Under the pieces are notes generated by a model. It saw nothing but the letters and a program-made list of their open reading frames with translations. It searched no databases and was not told the DNA's origin. The position numbers were made by a program, and so were the translations under genes. Below, piece by piece: positions 54,070 through 63,243 of a stretch of DNA of 64,000 bases; position 1 is the first letter of the stretch, and every line of letters begins with the position of its first letter. The stretch covers positions 124,001-188,000 of the forward strand of contig NZ_FOEH01000003.1 in assembly GCF_900110695.1 (NCBI RefSeq). Direction: 5' to 3'. Source of the DNA: Virgibacillus subterraneus. Lineage in GTDB: Bacteria > Bacillota > Bacilli > Bacillales > Amphibacillaceae.

Positions 54070-55008
54070 ATGGAAAAAAAGAAAATGGGACTAATCGTAA
54101 TGGCATATGGCACTCCGAATAAAGAGGAAGATATTTTACCGTACTATACGCACATTAGACACGGAAGAAAACCATCTGAGGAAGCGCTGCAGGACTTAAA
54201 AGACCGTTATAAAGCAATCGGTGGTATATCACCGTTAGCAAGAATCACGCAGGAACAGGCAAAAGCTTTAGAGGTTAATCTTAATGCTTCCCAAGATGAA
54301 GTTGAATACAGTGTATATATTGGATTAAAGCATATTGCACCATTTATTGAGGACGCTGTTCAACAGATGGCTGAAGATGGGATTAAAGAAGCTGTTTCTC
54401 TTGTGTTAGCTCCCCATTATTCAACATTCAGTGTGAAATCATATAATACTCGTGCAAATGATGAGGCAGAAAAATACGGAATTACCATTGAATCAGTTGA
54501 AAGCTGGTATGATGAGCCTGGATTTATCGAACACTGGTCAAATCAAATTAATGCAGTTTATGATGAAATGTCTGCTGAAGAGCGAGAAAAGGCAGTATTA
54601 GTCGTTTCAGCTCATAGTTTGCCAGAAAAGATCTTGCAAAATGGTGATCCATATCCAGATCAATTAAAAGAGACAGCTCGGCTTATTTCCGAAAAAACGG
54701 GAATAAAAGATTATGCGATTGGCTGGCAAAGTGAGGGGAATACACCTGATCCATGGCTTGGTCCTGATGTACAGGATTTAACACGTGACCTGTATGAACA
54801 AAAAGGATATCGTACATTTGTATATGCACCGGTAGGTTTTATTGCAGACCACCTGGAAGTTCTATATGACAATGATTATGAATGTAAAGTTGTATGTGAT
54901 GAATTAGGCGCAAATTATTATCGACCTGAAATGCCAAATGTTCATCCGGATTTCATCGCTACCTTATCTAATGTTGTGTTACAAAAAGCAAAGAGTGAAG
55001 TACGATGA
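54070..55008 (+). CDS. hemH: Coproporphyrin III ferrochelatase
   Basis: This 312-residue soluble ferrochelatase of the Gram-positive (coproporphyrin-dependent) pathway starts [31 protein letters not shown]. It has the His of the active site in [11 protein letters not shown] near 178-188 and a second site [12 protein letters not shown] near 256-267. Its stop overlaps the hemY start (ATGA). Confidence 0.95.
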   Translation: MEKKKMGLIVMAYGTPNKEEDILPYYTHIRHGRKPSEEALQDLKDRYKAIGGISPLARITQEQAKALEVNLNASQDEVEYSVYIGLKHIAPFIEDAVQQMAEDGIKEAVSLVLAPHYSTFSVKSYNTRANDEAEKYGITIESVESWYDEPGFIEHWSNQINAVYDEMSAEEREKAVLVVSAHSLPEKILQNGDPYPDQLKETARLISEKTGIKDYAIGWQSEGNTPDPWLGPDVQDLTRDLYEQKGYRTFVYAPVGFIADHLEVLYDNDYECKVVCDELGANYYRPEMPNVHPDFIATLSNVVLQKAKSEVR

Positions 55009-56408
55009 ACGAAACGAAAAGAATAGTTATAGTCGGCGGCGGGATAACTGGGTTAACCGCTGCTTACTATTTACAAAAAGAAATCAAAGAAAACAATTTG
55101 CCATATGAAGTCAAGCTTGTTGAGGCAAGTGACCGACTTGGAGGAAAAATTAAAACAGTTAGACAGGATGGATATACGATTGAACGTGGTCCTGACTCAT
55201 TTTTGTCACGTAAACAGCCTGCTGTGAAATTAGCAGAAGAATTGGGCATGACCGATCAACTTGTTCGTAATGGCACCGGGCAGTCGTATATTTTAGTGAA
55301 CAATAAGTTACACAAAATGCCTAAAGGGGCATTTATGGGTATCCCGGTACAAGTACGTCCATTTTTATTTTCAGGAATATTTTCACCTAAAGGAAAGCTG
55401 CGTGCCGGATTTGATTTTGTAATTCCAAAAAGCAAAAAAGGAAGCGATCAATCATTAGGTGTATTTTTCCGTCGTCGGTTTGGGAATGAACTGGTAGAGA
55501 ACCTGATTGAACCATTATTATCTGGTATTTATGCTGGAAATATTGATGATATGAGTTTAATGGCAACATTTCCGAATTTCTATCAACTTGAGCAGGAGCA
55601 TCGAAGCCTGATTAAAGGATTACAAAAAACTACACCGGAAAAGAAAAAGTCAACAGGCAAAAAAACAGGTATGTTCTTCTCCTTTATAAATGGATTTGAA
55701 TCAATGATACATACGCTTGAGAATTCACTTGATGAAGGTGTTGTTTCATTGAACACATCAGTAGATCATGTTGAAAAGAAAGACCAAGACTATCATTTGC
55801 TGCTAAGCAGTGGAGAGGTATATAAGGCAGACGCGATTGTGATGGCAACACCACATTACACATTGCCAAAAGTGTTTAGCCAGTATGACATGTTTAATGA
55901 ATTTCATGACATTCCAGCAACATCGGTCGCCAACGTTGCATTAGCGTTTGATCAATCAGCAATTAAAAAAGATATTGATGGAACTGGATTCGTTGTTTCC
56001 AGAAACAGTGATTTTCGAATTACAGCATGTACATGGACTCATAAAAAATGGCCGCAGTCTACACCTGAGGGAAAAGCATTATTACGTTGCTATGTTGGAC
56101 GACCAACCGATCAATCGGTAGTAGATTTCTCTGACAAGGAAATTATTGAAATCGTGTTGAATGACTTGAACAAAACGATGAACATTACCCAGAAGCCAGA
56201 ATTCAGTGTTATTACACGCTGGCAAAATGCAATGCCACAATATACTGTTGGACACAAAGAGCGAATTGCCAAAGTAAGGGACGAGGCAAGTCGTGAGCTT
56301 CCCGGTCTATTTTTATCAGGTAGTTCGTATGAAGGAATCGGTGTCCCTGACTGTATTGGTCAAGGTGAAAAAGCAGTTGCTGATGTGCTGGAATACTTGC
56401 GTGGATAA
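55005..56408 (+). CDS. hemY: Coproporphyrinogen III oxidase HemY (CgoX)
   Basis: This 467-residue FAD-dependent oxidase makes coproporphyrin III for HemH. It has the N-terminal FAD motif [16 protein letters not shown] (residues 7-22), [14 protein letters not shown] near 62-75, and a C-terminal FAD block [21 protein letters not shown] near 433-453. It is the last gene of the operon, with a strong terminator after it. Confidence 0.95.
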   Translation: MNETKRIVIVGGGITGLTAAYYLQKEIKENNLPYEVKLVEASDRLGGKIKTVRQDGYTIERGPDSFLSRKQPAVKLAEELGMTDQLVRNGTGQSYILVNNKLHKMPKGAFMGIPVQVRPFLFSGIFSPKGKLRAGFDFVIPKSKKGSDQSLGVFFRRRFGNELVENLIEPLLSGIYAGNIDDMSLMATFPNFYQLEQEHRSLIKGLQKTTPEKKKSTGKKTGMFFSFINGFESMIHTLENSLDEGVVSLNTSVDHVEKKDQDYHLLLSSGEVYKADAIVMATPHYTLPKVFSQYDMFNEFHDIPATSVANVALAFDQSAIKKDIDGTGFVVSRNSDFRITACTWTHKKWPQSTPEGKALLRCYVGRPTDQSVVDFSDKEIIEIVLNDLNKTMNITQKPEFSVITRWQNAMPQYTVGHKERIAKVRDEASRELPGLFLSGSSYEGIGVPDCIGQGEKAVADVLEYLRG

Positions 56409-56413
56409 ATTTG

Positions 56414-56456
56414 ACTGGCACCAGGCGATGGATAAGCGCCTGGTGCCAGTTTTTTA
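56414..56456 (+). terminator. Terminator of the hemEHY operon
   Basis: A 14-bp GC-rich stem (56414-56427 pairs with 56437-56450) is followed by TTTTT. Confidence 0.93.
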
Positions 56457-56510
56457 TATGGCAGTCAGGGTGATTTTCTGGTGACTCCGAAAATCTCCCT
56501 AATCAAATTA

Positions 56511-56549
56511 AAAAGTGCCCCAAAGGTCGATTACTTTGGGCACACTTGT
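56511..56549 (-). terminator. Terminator of pepF
   Basis: AAGTGCCCCAAAG pairs with CTTTGGGCACACTT imperfectly; on the minus strand a U run follows. A further GATTTTC/GAAAATC hairpin lies at about 56472-56496. Confidence 0.75.
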
Positions 56550-56551
56550 CG

Positions 56552-58360
56552 TTATTTGTAACTTTTTTCTAGTTCGTCGACAAGTTCGCCAACGTATGCT
56601 ACTGCTCCTTTGATTGCGTCTGGTTTGGACATGTCGAGACCTGCTTTTTCAATCAGATCCTGTGGCTTCATGGATCCGCCAGCTTTAAGTACGGATAACC
56701 AGCGTTCAACGGCTGGCTGGCCTTCTTTTTGAATCATTTGTACGACAGCAGTAGATACCGTTAATCCAGCTGAGTATGTGTATGGATACAAGCCCATGTA
56801 ATAATGTGGCTGGCGCATCCATGTCAGACCAGCACCTTCATCCAATGTTACTGTATCACCCCAGAAATTTTCCAAGGCTTCTTTCTTTTGCTTGGACAGT
56901 ACGTCTGCAGTTAATGGGGTGCCTTCTTCAGCTAAATCATAAATACGACGCTGGAATTCACCCTCTAGTAGATGAGTAACGAAATTATGATAATACGTTC
57001 CTAATAATTGTGTGATGACCCACCGCTTCATTCGTTTGTCATCCGTCTTTTTAATCAAATGATCAGCTAGTAATAGTTCATTTAAGGTCGAAGGAGCCTC
57101 AACGAAATAGGTTGATGGTCGTGTGTTGAAAAGCGATTGGTTTTTACCAGCCAGATAGAAATGGCCAGCATGTCCCAATTCATGTGCAAGAATGAAGGCG
57201 CCACGCATGGTATTTGTCCATGTAATTAAGATATAGGGATGGACACCATATGGACTCGCACAGAATGCCCCAGTTGCTTTTCCAACATTATCGGCTTGAT
57301 CAACCCAACGATTGTTAACCCCTTGCTTCATAATCTCGCTATATTCAGGCCCCATTACTTGAAGCGCTTCAAGAATAGTTGATGTTGCTTCCTCGTATGT
57401 TGTTTCTGGATTAAATTCAGGGTCCAATGGTGCCTTTAAATCAGAAAAATGTAATTCATTTAAGCCCAGCTTATCCTGTTTAAGTTTTGCAAATCGGCGC
57501 ATATGTGGTGCTAACTCTTTTTGAATTACATCTAACTGATTATGATACATGTCCTGTGTTACTTGCTGTGATTGAAGCAGCATTTCTGTTACGGAATTAT
57601 AGGAGCGCAAGTTGGACATCTTAACCTGTTTGGTGACTTCGGTGGCATAAGTAGCCGCATATGTGTTTTTGTATTGACTCAACGTTTTGATGAAGGAGTC
57701 ATATGCTTTTCTGCGAATGTCTTTATCAGGTGACAATTCATAGCGGTCTTCATAGAGTGCAAATGACATTGGCAATTCTTCACCATTATTATCCGCAATT
57801 GGTGCAAATGTCATATCCGATGATTTGCTTCGCTGATAGATCATGTAAGGGGAACTATGTACTTCACCAAGTGCTGCAAGTGTTTCTTCTATTTCTGGTG
57901 AGAGCGTAAACGGTTTTTTATCCATAATATCCTCAAGCATTTTTCGGTAGGATTCTAATCCTGGTTTATTGTTAATAAACTGTTCAATGGCACTAGGAGA
58001 AAACTCCAGCAACTCGGATTCAATAAAAGTTAATTTAGCACCTAAAGTTGCCATTACGGAGGAGACCCTGGACATATCACCTTGATTTTTAGGATTTGTC
58101 CCGTCAGCACTTGCTCGCAGGTTGGCATATGTGCCGATGCGAATAAGACGTTTTTCAAAGTTCTCTAAAGCTACTAGACAATTTAATAAATTATCGGCAT
58201 TATTTAGTCTTCCTTTAAATTGTGTGACATCGCTAACATTTGCCTGAATAGCTATTAATTCTTTTTCCCAATCTTCTTCTGTGCTGAATAAATCAGTCAG
58301 ATTCCATGTTTGCTCAGTTGGAACTTCTGAACGCGTCCAACGTTTGTTTTTGGTTGTCAT
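56552..58360 (-). CDS. pepF: Oligoendopeptidase F
   Basis: This 602-residue cytosolic zinc metallopeptidase of family M3B cuts short peptides. The HELGHAGHF motif (HExxH) lies near residue 390-398, with the downstream Glu ligand in FVEAPSTLNELLLAD near 415-428. It starts TTKNKRWTRSEVPTEQTWNLTDLF, typical of PepF. AAAAGGAG precedes the ATG. The upstream gap 58361-58628 holds a small terminator and AT-rich DNA. Confidence 0.94.
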   Translation of the reverse strand: MTTKNKRWTRSEVPTEQTWNLTDLFSTEEDWEKELIAIQANVSDVTQFKGRLNNADNLLNCLVALENFEKRLIRIGTYANLRASADGTNPKNQGDMSRVSSVMATLGAKLTFIESELLEFSPSAIEQFINNKPGLESYRKMLEDIMDKKPFTLSPEIEETLAALGEVHSSPYMIYQRSKSSDMTFAPIADNNGEELPMSFALYEDRYELSPDKDIRRKAYDSFIKTLSQYKNTYAATYATEVTKQVKMSNLRSYNSVTEMLLQSQQVTQDMYHNQLDVIQKELAPHMRRFAKLKQDKLGLNELHFSDLKAPLDPEFNPETTYEEATSTILEALQVMGPEYSEIMKQGVNNRWVDQADNVGKATGAFCASPYGVHPYILITWTNTMRGAFILAHELGHAGHFYLAGKNQSLFNTRPSTYFVEAPSTLNELLLADHLIKKTDDKRMKRWVITQLLGTYYHNFVTHLLEGEFQRRIYDLAEEGTPLTADVLSKQKKEALENFWGDTVTLDEGAGLTWMRQPHYYMGLYPYTYSAGLTVSTAVVQMIQKEGQPAVERWLSVLKAGGSMKPQDLIEKAGLDMSKPDAIKGAVAYVGELVDELEKSYK

Positions 58361-58537
58361 AACTGTACTCCTTTTCCGAATAAAATTCGTCTCTTTAATT
58401 AATTATAAATTAAATTCAATTGAAATAAAATATTTTTCAGAAATATGCTGTTCCTCAGAAAGTTCGGATTATCACAGAGATAATGGCAGATATTGGCTGC
58501 GCACTCGGTAGCAATGTTGGTTTCTTAACTGCAAAAA

Positions 58538-58562
58538 AATACAGCTATTTGCATAGCTGTTA
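58538..58562 (-). terminator. Terminator of yhfH
   Basis: ACAGCTAT (58541-58548) pairs with ATAGCTGT (58553-58560). On the minus strand it is followed by seven U. Confidence 0.75.
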
Positions 58563-58628
58563 AATGGAAAGGGAATCTCTGTTATAGTACATTTAAAATA
58601 GGTTTCAGTTTTTCGGTTATACTAGATA

Positions 58629-58757
58629 CTATCTAGCTGGATGATCACATTCGTCACATAGGTTACCATAGCAATCAGCTTTCTCATGCATGGCCTGCCC
58701 GCACTGATGACACTTTTTCTTTGGTAAATTCCTGAAAAATTCAACGACGTTTATCAT
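58629..58757 (-). CDS. yhfH: YhfH-like small zinc-finger-like protein
   Basis: This 42-residue protein has one helix-like start (MINVVEFFRNLPKKK) and two CxxC pairs (CHQCG and, after CYGN, LCDEC), which should bind zinc. Length, cysteine pattern and position before yhfI fit YhfH of B. subtilis. AAGGAGG precedes the ATG on the minus strand. It is divergent from yhfI. The function is unknown. Confidence 0.85.
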   Translation of the reverse strand: MINVVEFFRNLPKKKCHQCGQAMHEKADCYGNLCDECDHPAR

Positions 58758-58856
58758 GTGTATCCTCCTTTAAGTTGATATCTATATTGTAATATAACAG
58801 TATGTATAAAGTCAATGCTGTGTTACAACAAATTATTAAAAATGAGGTGAATGTCT

Positions 58857-59594
58857 ATGAAATTAACGGTAATAGGCTGCTGGGGTGGTTATCCTGCCCC
58901 GGATGGAGCGACATCGGCTTATTTAATCGAGAAGGATGATTTTTCATTATTAGTTGATGCAGGAAGTGGTGCACTATCCAAATTACAGAATTATAAACAT
59001 GTAATGGATATCGATGCAGTTGTTCTATCCCATTATCACAGTGATCACATAGCTGACATCGGTGTTCTGCAATATGCATGGTTAGTGAATTCATTTGTAC
59101 ATGATCGAAATGAAATTTTGCCTATATATGGTCATTCGGAAGACTTGGGAGGGTTTGAATCACTAACACATAAAAATACGGAAGGAATTGCATATGACCC
59201 AAGTAAAACATTGGAGATAGGCCCTATATCCATTACCTTCCAGAAAACCAATCATCCTGTTCCATGTTACGGTATGCGAATTACCGATGGCGAAAGTGTT
59301 ATTGTTTATACAGCAGATACGTCATTTAAACAAGAATGGTCTGAGTTTGCGAATAATGCAGACCTCCTAATAACAGATTGTAACTTTTACGAGGATCAGG
59401 ATGGTTCTAGTGCAGGGCATATGAATAGTAAAGACGGGGCCATGATTGCTAAGGAAGCACATGTGCAGGAATTATTACTCAGTCATTTACCACAGTTCGG
59501 TGATAATTACGATTTGGTACAAGAAGCAGGCAATTATTTTACAGGTGAAATTCGACTCGCGAAGGAAGGTTTTGTCTGGGAAAAAAGTCGTTAG
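58857..59594 (+). CDS. yhfI: Metallo-beta-lactamase fold hydrolase YhfI
   Basis: This 245-residue MBL-fold enzyme has the HxHxDH zinc motif (SHYHSDHIAD, near 58-67), further His in TNHPVPCYGMRI, Asp in YTADTSF and a final His in LLLSHLPQFGD. The fold is close to RNase Z-like hydrolases, but the substrate is unknown. Two ATGs are possible; 58857 has the better spacing from GAGGTG. lplJ follows after 70 bp as in B. subtilis. Confidence 0.88.
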   Translation: MKLTVIGCWGGYPAPDGATSAYLIEKDDFSLLVDAGSGALSKLQNYKHVMDIDAVVLSHYHSDHIADIGVLQYAWLVNSFVHDRNEILPIYGHSEDLGGFESLTHKNTEGIAYDPSKTLEIGPISITFQKTNHPVPCYGMRITDGESVIVYTADTSFKQEWSEFANNADLLITDCNFYEDQDGSSAGHMNSKDGAMIAKEAHVQELLLSHLPQFGDNYDLVQEAGNYFTGEIRLAKEGFVWEKSR

Positions 59595-59664
59595 TTTTGA
59601 TTGTGTCAGCCTTATCTATTAAACTTATCATTGGATACATTATTAATAGGGAGGCTGATTTTTG

Positions 59665-60660
59665 ATGAAATTTATCGACAATAAAGGCATTACAGATCCA
59701 ACCTTAAACTTGGCATTGGAAGAGTACGTTCTACAAAACTTTGGAGAACAAGATACATATTTGTTATTTTATATTAACAAACCCTCCATTATTATTGGCC
59801 GCAACCAAAATTCAATTGAAGAAATTAACACGAACTATGTGGATGAGAATGGTATAAAAGTTGTTCGTCGACTTTCTGGTGGCGGAGCCGTTTATCATGA
59901 TGAAGGTAATTTAAACTTTAGCTTTATTACAAAAGATGATGGGGAAAGCTTCCAAAACTTTGCGAAATTCACCAAGCCTATGGTGGAGGCATTAAATAAA
60001 TTGGGTGTACCAGCAGAATTACAAGGCAGAAACGACCTTGTTGCAGATGGGCGAAAAATATCCGGCAATGCTATGTTTTCAACAAAAGGACGCATGTTTA
60101 GTCATGGAACCTTAATGTTCGACTCGGAAATTGAAAACGTTGTTTCAGCGTTAAATGTAAAAATGGAGAAAATCAAATCTAAAGGAATTAAATCAATCCG
60201 CAGTCGTGTTGCAAATATTTCTGAATTCCTGGAAGATAAAATTACGATGGATGAATTTAAAGAATTGATTTTACGTTACGTGTTCGACGTGGAGGATGTG
60301 AAAGACGTACCACGTTATGAGTTAACGGAGCAGGACTGGGAAAATGTCCGTAAAATATCAGAGGAGCGCTATCAGAAATGGGACTGGAATTATGGAAAGT
60401 CTCCTAAATTTAATATTCAGGAATCACATAAATTTGATGCAGGACTTGTCGACGTTCGTTTAGATGTAAAAAATGGAACGATTGAGAACTGTAAGATTTA
60501 CGGGGATTTCTTCGGACTTGGTGAAGTTCGTGATATTGAAGATAAGCTTGTTGGTGTTCGTCATGAGCGAAAAGCAATTGAAGAGGCATTAAAAGATGTT
60601 GACGTACCACATTATCTTGGCAAAATTTCAAAAGAAGACTTTTTCAACCTGTTATACTAA
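59665..60660 (+). CDS. lplJ: Lipoate-protein ligase LplJ
   Basis: This 331-residue enzyme activates free lipoate with ATP and attaches it to GcvH and E2 subunits of 2-oxoacid dehydrogenases. Motifs: IIGRNQNSIEEIN near 45-57, the RRLSGGGAVYHDEGNLNFSF block near 70-90, and GRKISGNAMFSTKGRMFSHGTLM near 131-153. A C-terminal accessory domain follows. ATG 59665 follows GGGAGG. A terminator lies downstream. Confidence 0.94.
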   Translation: MKFIDNKGITDPTLNLALEEYVLQNFGEQDTYLLFYINKPSIIIGRNQNSIEEINTNYVDENGIKVVRRLSGGGAVYHDEGNLNFSFITKDDGESFQNFAKFTKPMVEALNKLGVPAELQGRNDLVADGRKISGNAMFSTKGRMFSHGTLMFDSEIENVVSALNVKMEKIKSKGIKSIRSRVANISEFLEDKITMDEFKELILRYVFDVEDVKDVPRYELTEQDWENVRKISEERYQKWDWNYGKSPKFNIQESHKFDAGLVDVRLDVKNGTIENCKIYGDFFGLGEVRDIEDKLVGVRHERKAIEEALKDVDVPHYLGKISKEDFFNLLY

Positions 60661-60733
60661 TATAAGAGAAGGGCTCAGTGAATATCAGATTCCGTTACCA
60701 ACCACAAACTCAAACAAAAAAATGAATATGGAG

Positions 60734-60773
60734 TGACCATCAATTTATATGCTGATTGATGGTCATTTTTTTG
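60734..60773 (+). terminator. Terminator after lplJ
   Basis: TGACCATCAAT (60734-60744) pairs with ATTGATGGTCA (60755-60765), followed by seven T. Confidence 0.93.
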
Positions 60774-60786
60774 CGTGATCCTATTC

Positions 60787-61117
60787 GTAAGTTTTCTTGC
60801 ATTTTAATCTTCGCAGTAGATATAAACTGCGAAGTAACTGCTGGAATAATCTCTATAAACTCTCGTCCCGCCGTCCGGGGTTGCTACGGGCGGATGCGCA
60901 CCTTAGGGCACGGCCTCAGCCTCCTTGAGAAAGGCACTCTGCGGGGTCTTTGGACACGTGCTATTCCCGCAGGAGTCACCACCCTCCGCTCACCCGGACT
61001 AGTGTAGCTGTCACACATTTATTCAATAGCGATTCCTACTCCAGTCAACAGCGAAGTGTATTTCCGGAGCGGCATAATAGCACTCAAAATTTTCAAAAGT
61101 AGTTCGCAGTTTATATC
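60787..61117. repeat. GC-rich dispersed element, copy R4, with terminal inverted repeats
   Basis: GATATAAACTGCGAAGTAACT at 60819-60839 recurs inverted at 61098-61117 (AGTAGTTCGCAGTTTATATC), enclosing a GC-rich 260-bp body. The body shares TATTTCCGGAGYGGYRTMATAGCACTC with R1, and the leader TTCGTAAGTTTTCTTGCATTTTAATC is also shared with R1. Layout and size fit a non-autonomous mobile element or structured repeat. No coding frame is credible. It fills half of the 634-bp gap before lcfB. Confidence 0.78.
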
Positions 61118-61184
61118 TCTTGTTAACCATTGAAATTATACTCCAAAACTACTTATTGCTCGAAGTGTCGTTTTTTAATGAATC

Positions 61185-61198
61185 AGCAAGCGCTTTCA
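61185..61198. promoter_or_regulatory. Candidate cre site (CcpA) before lcfB
   Basis: Read on the minus strand the site is TGAAAGCGCTTGCT, which fits the cre consensus except for its last base. It abuts the -35 box of the lcfB promoter, so CcpA binding should repress. Confidence 0.65.
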
Positions 61199-61199
61199 C

Positions 61200-61228
61200 T
61201 TGATTTGTCGTTTTCTGTATTTTATAAT
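61200..61228 (+). promoter_or_regulatory. Sigma-A type promoter of lcfB
   Basis: The -35 box TTGATT (61200-61205) and -10 box TATAAT (61223-61228) have 17-bp spacing, directly between the cre-like site and the FadR operator. Confidence 0.7.
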
Positions 61229-61251
61229 TAATATGAATTTTACTATAAAAA

Positions 61252-61269
61252 TGAATGACTATTCATTCA
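61252..61269. promoter_or_regulatory. FadR operator before lcfB
   Basis: TGAATGACTATTCATTCA is an exact match to the Bacillus FadR (YsiA) operator consensus TGAATGAMTANTCATTCA. It lies just downstream of the expected start of transcription, a repressing position relieved by long-chain acyl-CoA. Confidence 0.88.
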
Positions 61270-61294
61270 TTTCACTAACGTAGGGGGATATAAA

Positions 61295-62833
61295 GTGAAC
61301 TTAACAGAACAATTATCCATTACAGCTAAAGAGAACCCGCATAAGACCGCATATGTTTTTCAGGATAACGAGACAAGCTATATGGAACTGGAAGGATCTG
61401 TTACAAAATTTGCTTCACGTTTACAAGAACTGGGCTATAAAAAAGGAGACCATATTGCTCTTGTAGTTGGGAATAGCCCATACTATGTGATTGCACTGTA
61501 TGGAGCGCTCCGTATGGGGGCAGTTATCATTCCAATTAATCCACTATACACAGCACACGAAATGAGTTACATACTGAAGAATGGTGATGTTAAAGCTGTC
61601 ATTACCATGGATGTGTTACTTGAGAAATTTGAAGCGATAGCTGATCAGGTTCCAAGTGTAAAGCATTATATATCATGCGAGAGTGGTGCAAATATTTCAT
61701 TAGATGAAAGTTCGTTATCAGCTAAATTGAAATCGTTTACTCAGTTGGTACAGGAAGGAAATCTGGAATTTGATGCACCACAAATGAGTGACGAGGATAC
61801 TGCAATTATTTTATATACGTCTGGGACAACAGGTAAGCCAAAGGGTGCGATGCTATCTCATAAAAACATCTTTTCGAATGCAAAGGATACTGCTGATTAT
61901 TTAACAATTAGTGGAGATGATCGAGTTATTGCAGCGTTGCCGATGTTCCATGTGTTTTGTTTAACCGTATCGTTGAATGCACCATTAATGAACGGCGGAA
62001 CTGTATTGATTATGCCAAAATTCTCGCCGCAGGAAGTGTTTAAGATAGCAACCGATCACAAAGCAACTATTTTTGCAGGTGTACCAACAATGTATAATTA
62101 CTTGCTGCAAAGCGCAGAAGGTAATAGTTCAGCCTTTGCTGGAATTCGTCTATGTATCTCCGGTGGTGCAGCAATGCCTGTTGCGTTACTTAGCCAATTT
62201 GAAGAAGCCTTTAATGCAAAAGTTTCTGAAGGATACGGCTTGTCTGAGGCATCACCAGTTACTTGCTTTAATCCATTGGACCAGCCTAGAAAACCTGGCT
62301 CTATTGGTAAAAGTATTATCAATGTCGAAAATAAGGTCATTGATGAATTTGGTGAAGAAGTTGAAACAGGTGAGGTTGGCGAATTGGCTGTTCGTGGGCC
62401 AAATGTGATGAAAGGGTACTATAAACTGGAGGAAGAAACTGCTGTAGCATTAAGAGATGGCTGGCTTCACACTGGTGATATGGCACGATTGGATGATGAA
62501 GGATACTTTTACATTGTTGACCGGAAAAAAGATATGATTCTTGTCGGCGGGTACAATGTTTATCCTCGGGAAGTGGAAGAAGTATTATATGAGCATCCAA
62601 GTATAGCTGAAGCAGCTGTTATTGGTACTCCTCATCCAGAAACTGGTGAATCGGTACTTGCCTTTGTCGTCACAAAAGATCCTTCGTTAAATGAAGATAT
62701 TTTAATGGAGTTCTGTAAAATGCATTTAGCCAAATATAAAGTACCATCCAAGATTGAATTTATGGATGAATTGCCGAAGAATACGACAGGAAAAATTTTA
62801 CGAAAGAATTTGCGTAATAAAGTAGAACAGTAG
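61295..62833 (+). CDS. lcfB: Long-chain fatty acid-CoA ligase LcfB (YhfL)
   Basis: This 512-residue acyl-CoA synthetase of the AMP-forming superfamily activates fatty acids for beta-oxidation. The P-loop motif ILYTSGTTGKPKGAMLSH lies near 172-189, GYGLSEASP near 310, TGDMARLDDEGYFYIVDRKKD near 395-415 (hinge) and the catalytic Lys in PKNTTGKILRK near 490-500. Start GTG 61295 follows AGGGGGAT. Regulation by CcpA and FadR is indicated by the upstream sites. Confidence 0.94.
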   Translation: MNLTEQLSITAKENPHKTAYVFQDNETSYMELEGSVTKFASRLQELGYKKGDHIALVVGNSPYYVIALYGALRMGAVIIPINPLYTAHEMSYILKNGDVKAVITMDVLLEKFEAIADQVPSVKHYISCESGANISLDESSLSAKLKSFTQLVQEGNLEFDAPQMSDEDTAIILYTSGTTGKPKGAMLSHKNIFSNAKDTADYLTISGDDRVIAALPMFHVFCLTVSLNAPLMNGGTVLIMPKFSPQEVFKIATDHKATIFAGVPTMYNYLLQSAEGNSSAFAGIRLCISGGAAMPVALLSQFEEAFNAKVSEGYGLSEASPVTCFNPLDQPRKPGSIGKSIINVENKVIDEFGEEVETGEVGELAVRGPNVMKGYYKLEEETAVALRDGWLHTGDMARLDDEGYFYIVDRKKDMILVGGYNVYPREVEEVLYEHPSIAEAAVIGTPHPETGESVLAFVVTKDPSLNEDILMEFCKMHLAKYKVPSKIEFMDELPKNTTGKILRKNLRNKVEQ

Positions 62834-62851
62834 AATTTATTTATAGAAAAG

Positions 62852-62881
62852 AGATGTTCTGGTTGCCAGAACATCTTTTTC
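62852..62881 (+). terminator. Terminator after lcfB
   Basis: AGATGTTCTGG (62852-62862) pairs with CCAGAACATCT (62866-62876), followed by TTTTC. Confidence 0.92.
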
Positions 62882-62961
62882 TATGTCTAGGAGCTTCTGC
62901 TTTCGCTAGTATAATTGACCTCAAATCCTGGAATACTAAAAAGTAAAAGGATTTGTTAGCG

Positions 62962-63111
62962 ATGAAAAAAAATAATGATACCCCGGAATTAGCTACATTT
63001 ACAATATTAAATCCGGATTTTCATGCACAGCTAGATCAAAGAAGGGAAGAGGAACAATTAACTGATGAAAATAGTAGCAATAACGACAACTTGTCAGATT
63101 CAACAGATTAA
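62962..63111 (+). CDS. Small acidic protein upstream of comK (hypothetical)
   Basis: This open frame encodes 49 residues: a short start (MKKNNDTPELATFTILNPDF) followed by a polar acidic tail rich in Glu, Asp, Asn and Ser. AAAAGGAT lies 10 bp before the ATG. The family is not recognised. It lies 132 bp before comK on the same strand. Confidence 0.55.
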   Translation: MKKNNDTPELATFTILNPDFHAQLDQRREEEQLTDENSSNNDNLSDSTD

Positions 63112-63243
63112 TTTTGTCTAAATTGTGAACATTGCTGATAATTTGTTGAAAAATTAAATTATTAATACCTTTTTCACTAGAAATTTGGTAAATTATAGAT
63201 AAGCCTCTTTCTTTTCATTTAATTATGAAAGGATGAAGATAAT

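Noticed and set aside
60756-61007. Open frame across the GC-rich element before lcfB
   Set aside because: It lies within repeat R4, has no ribosome site and encodes nothing recognisable.
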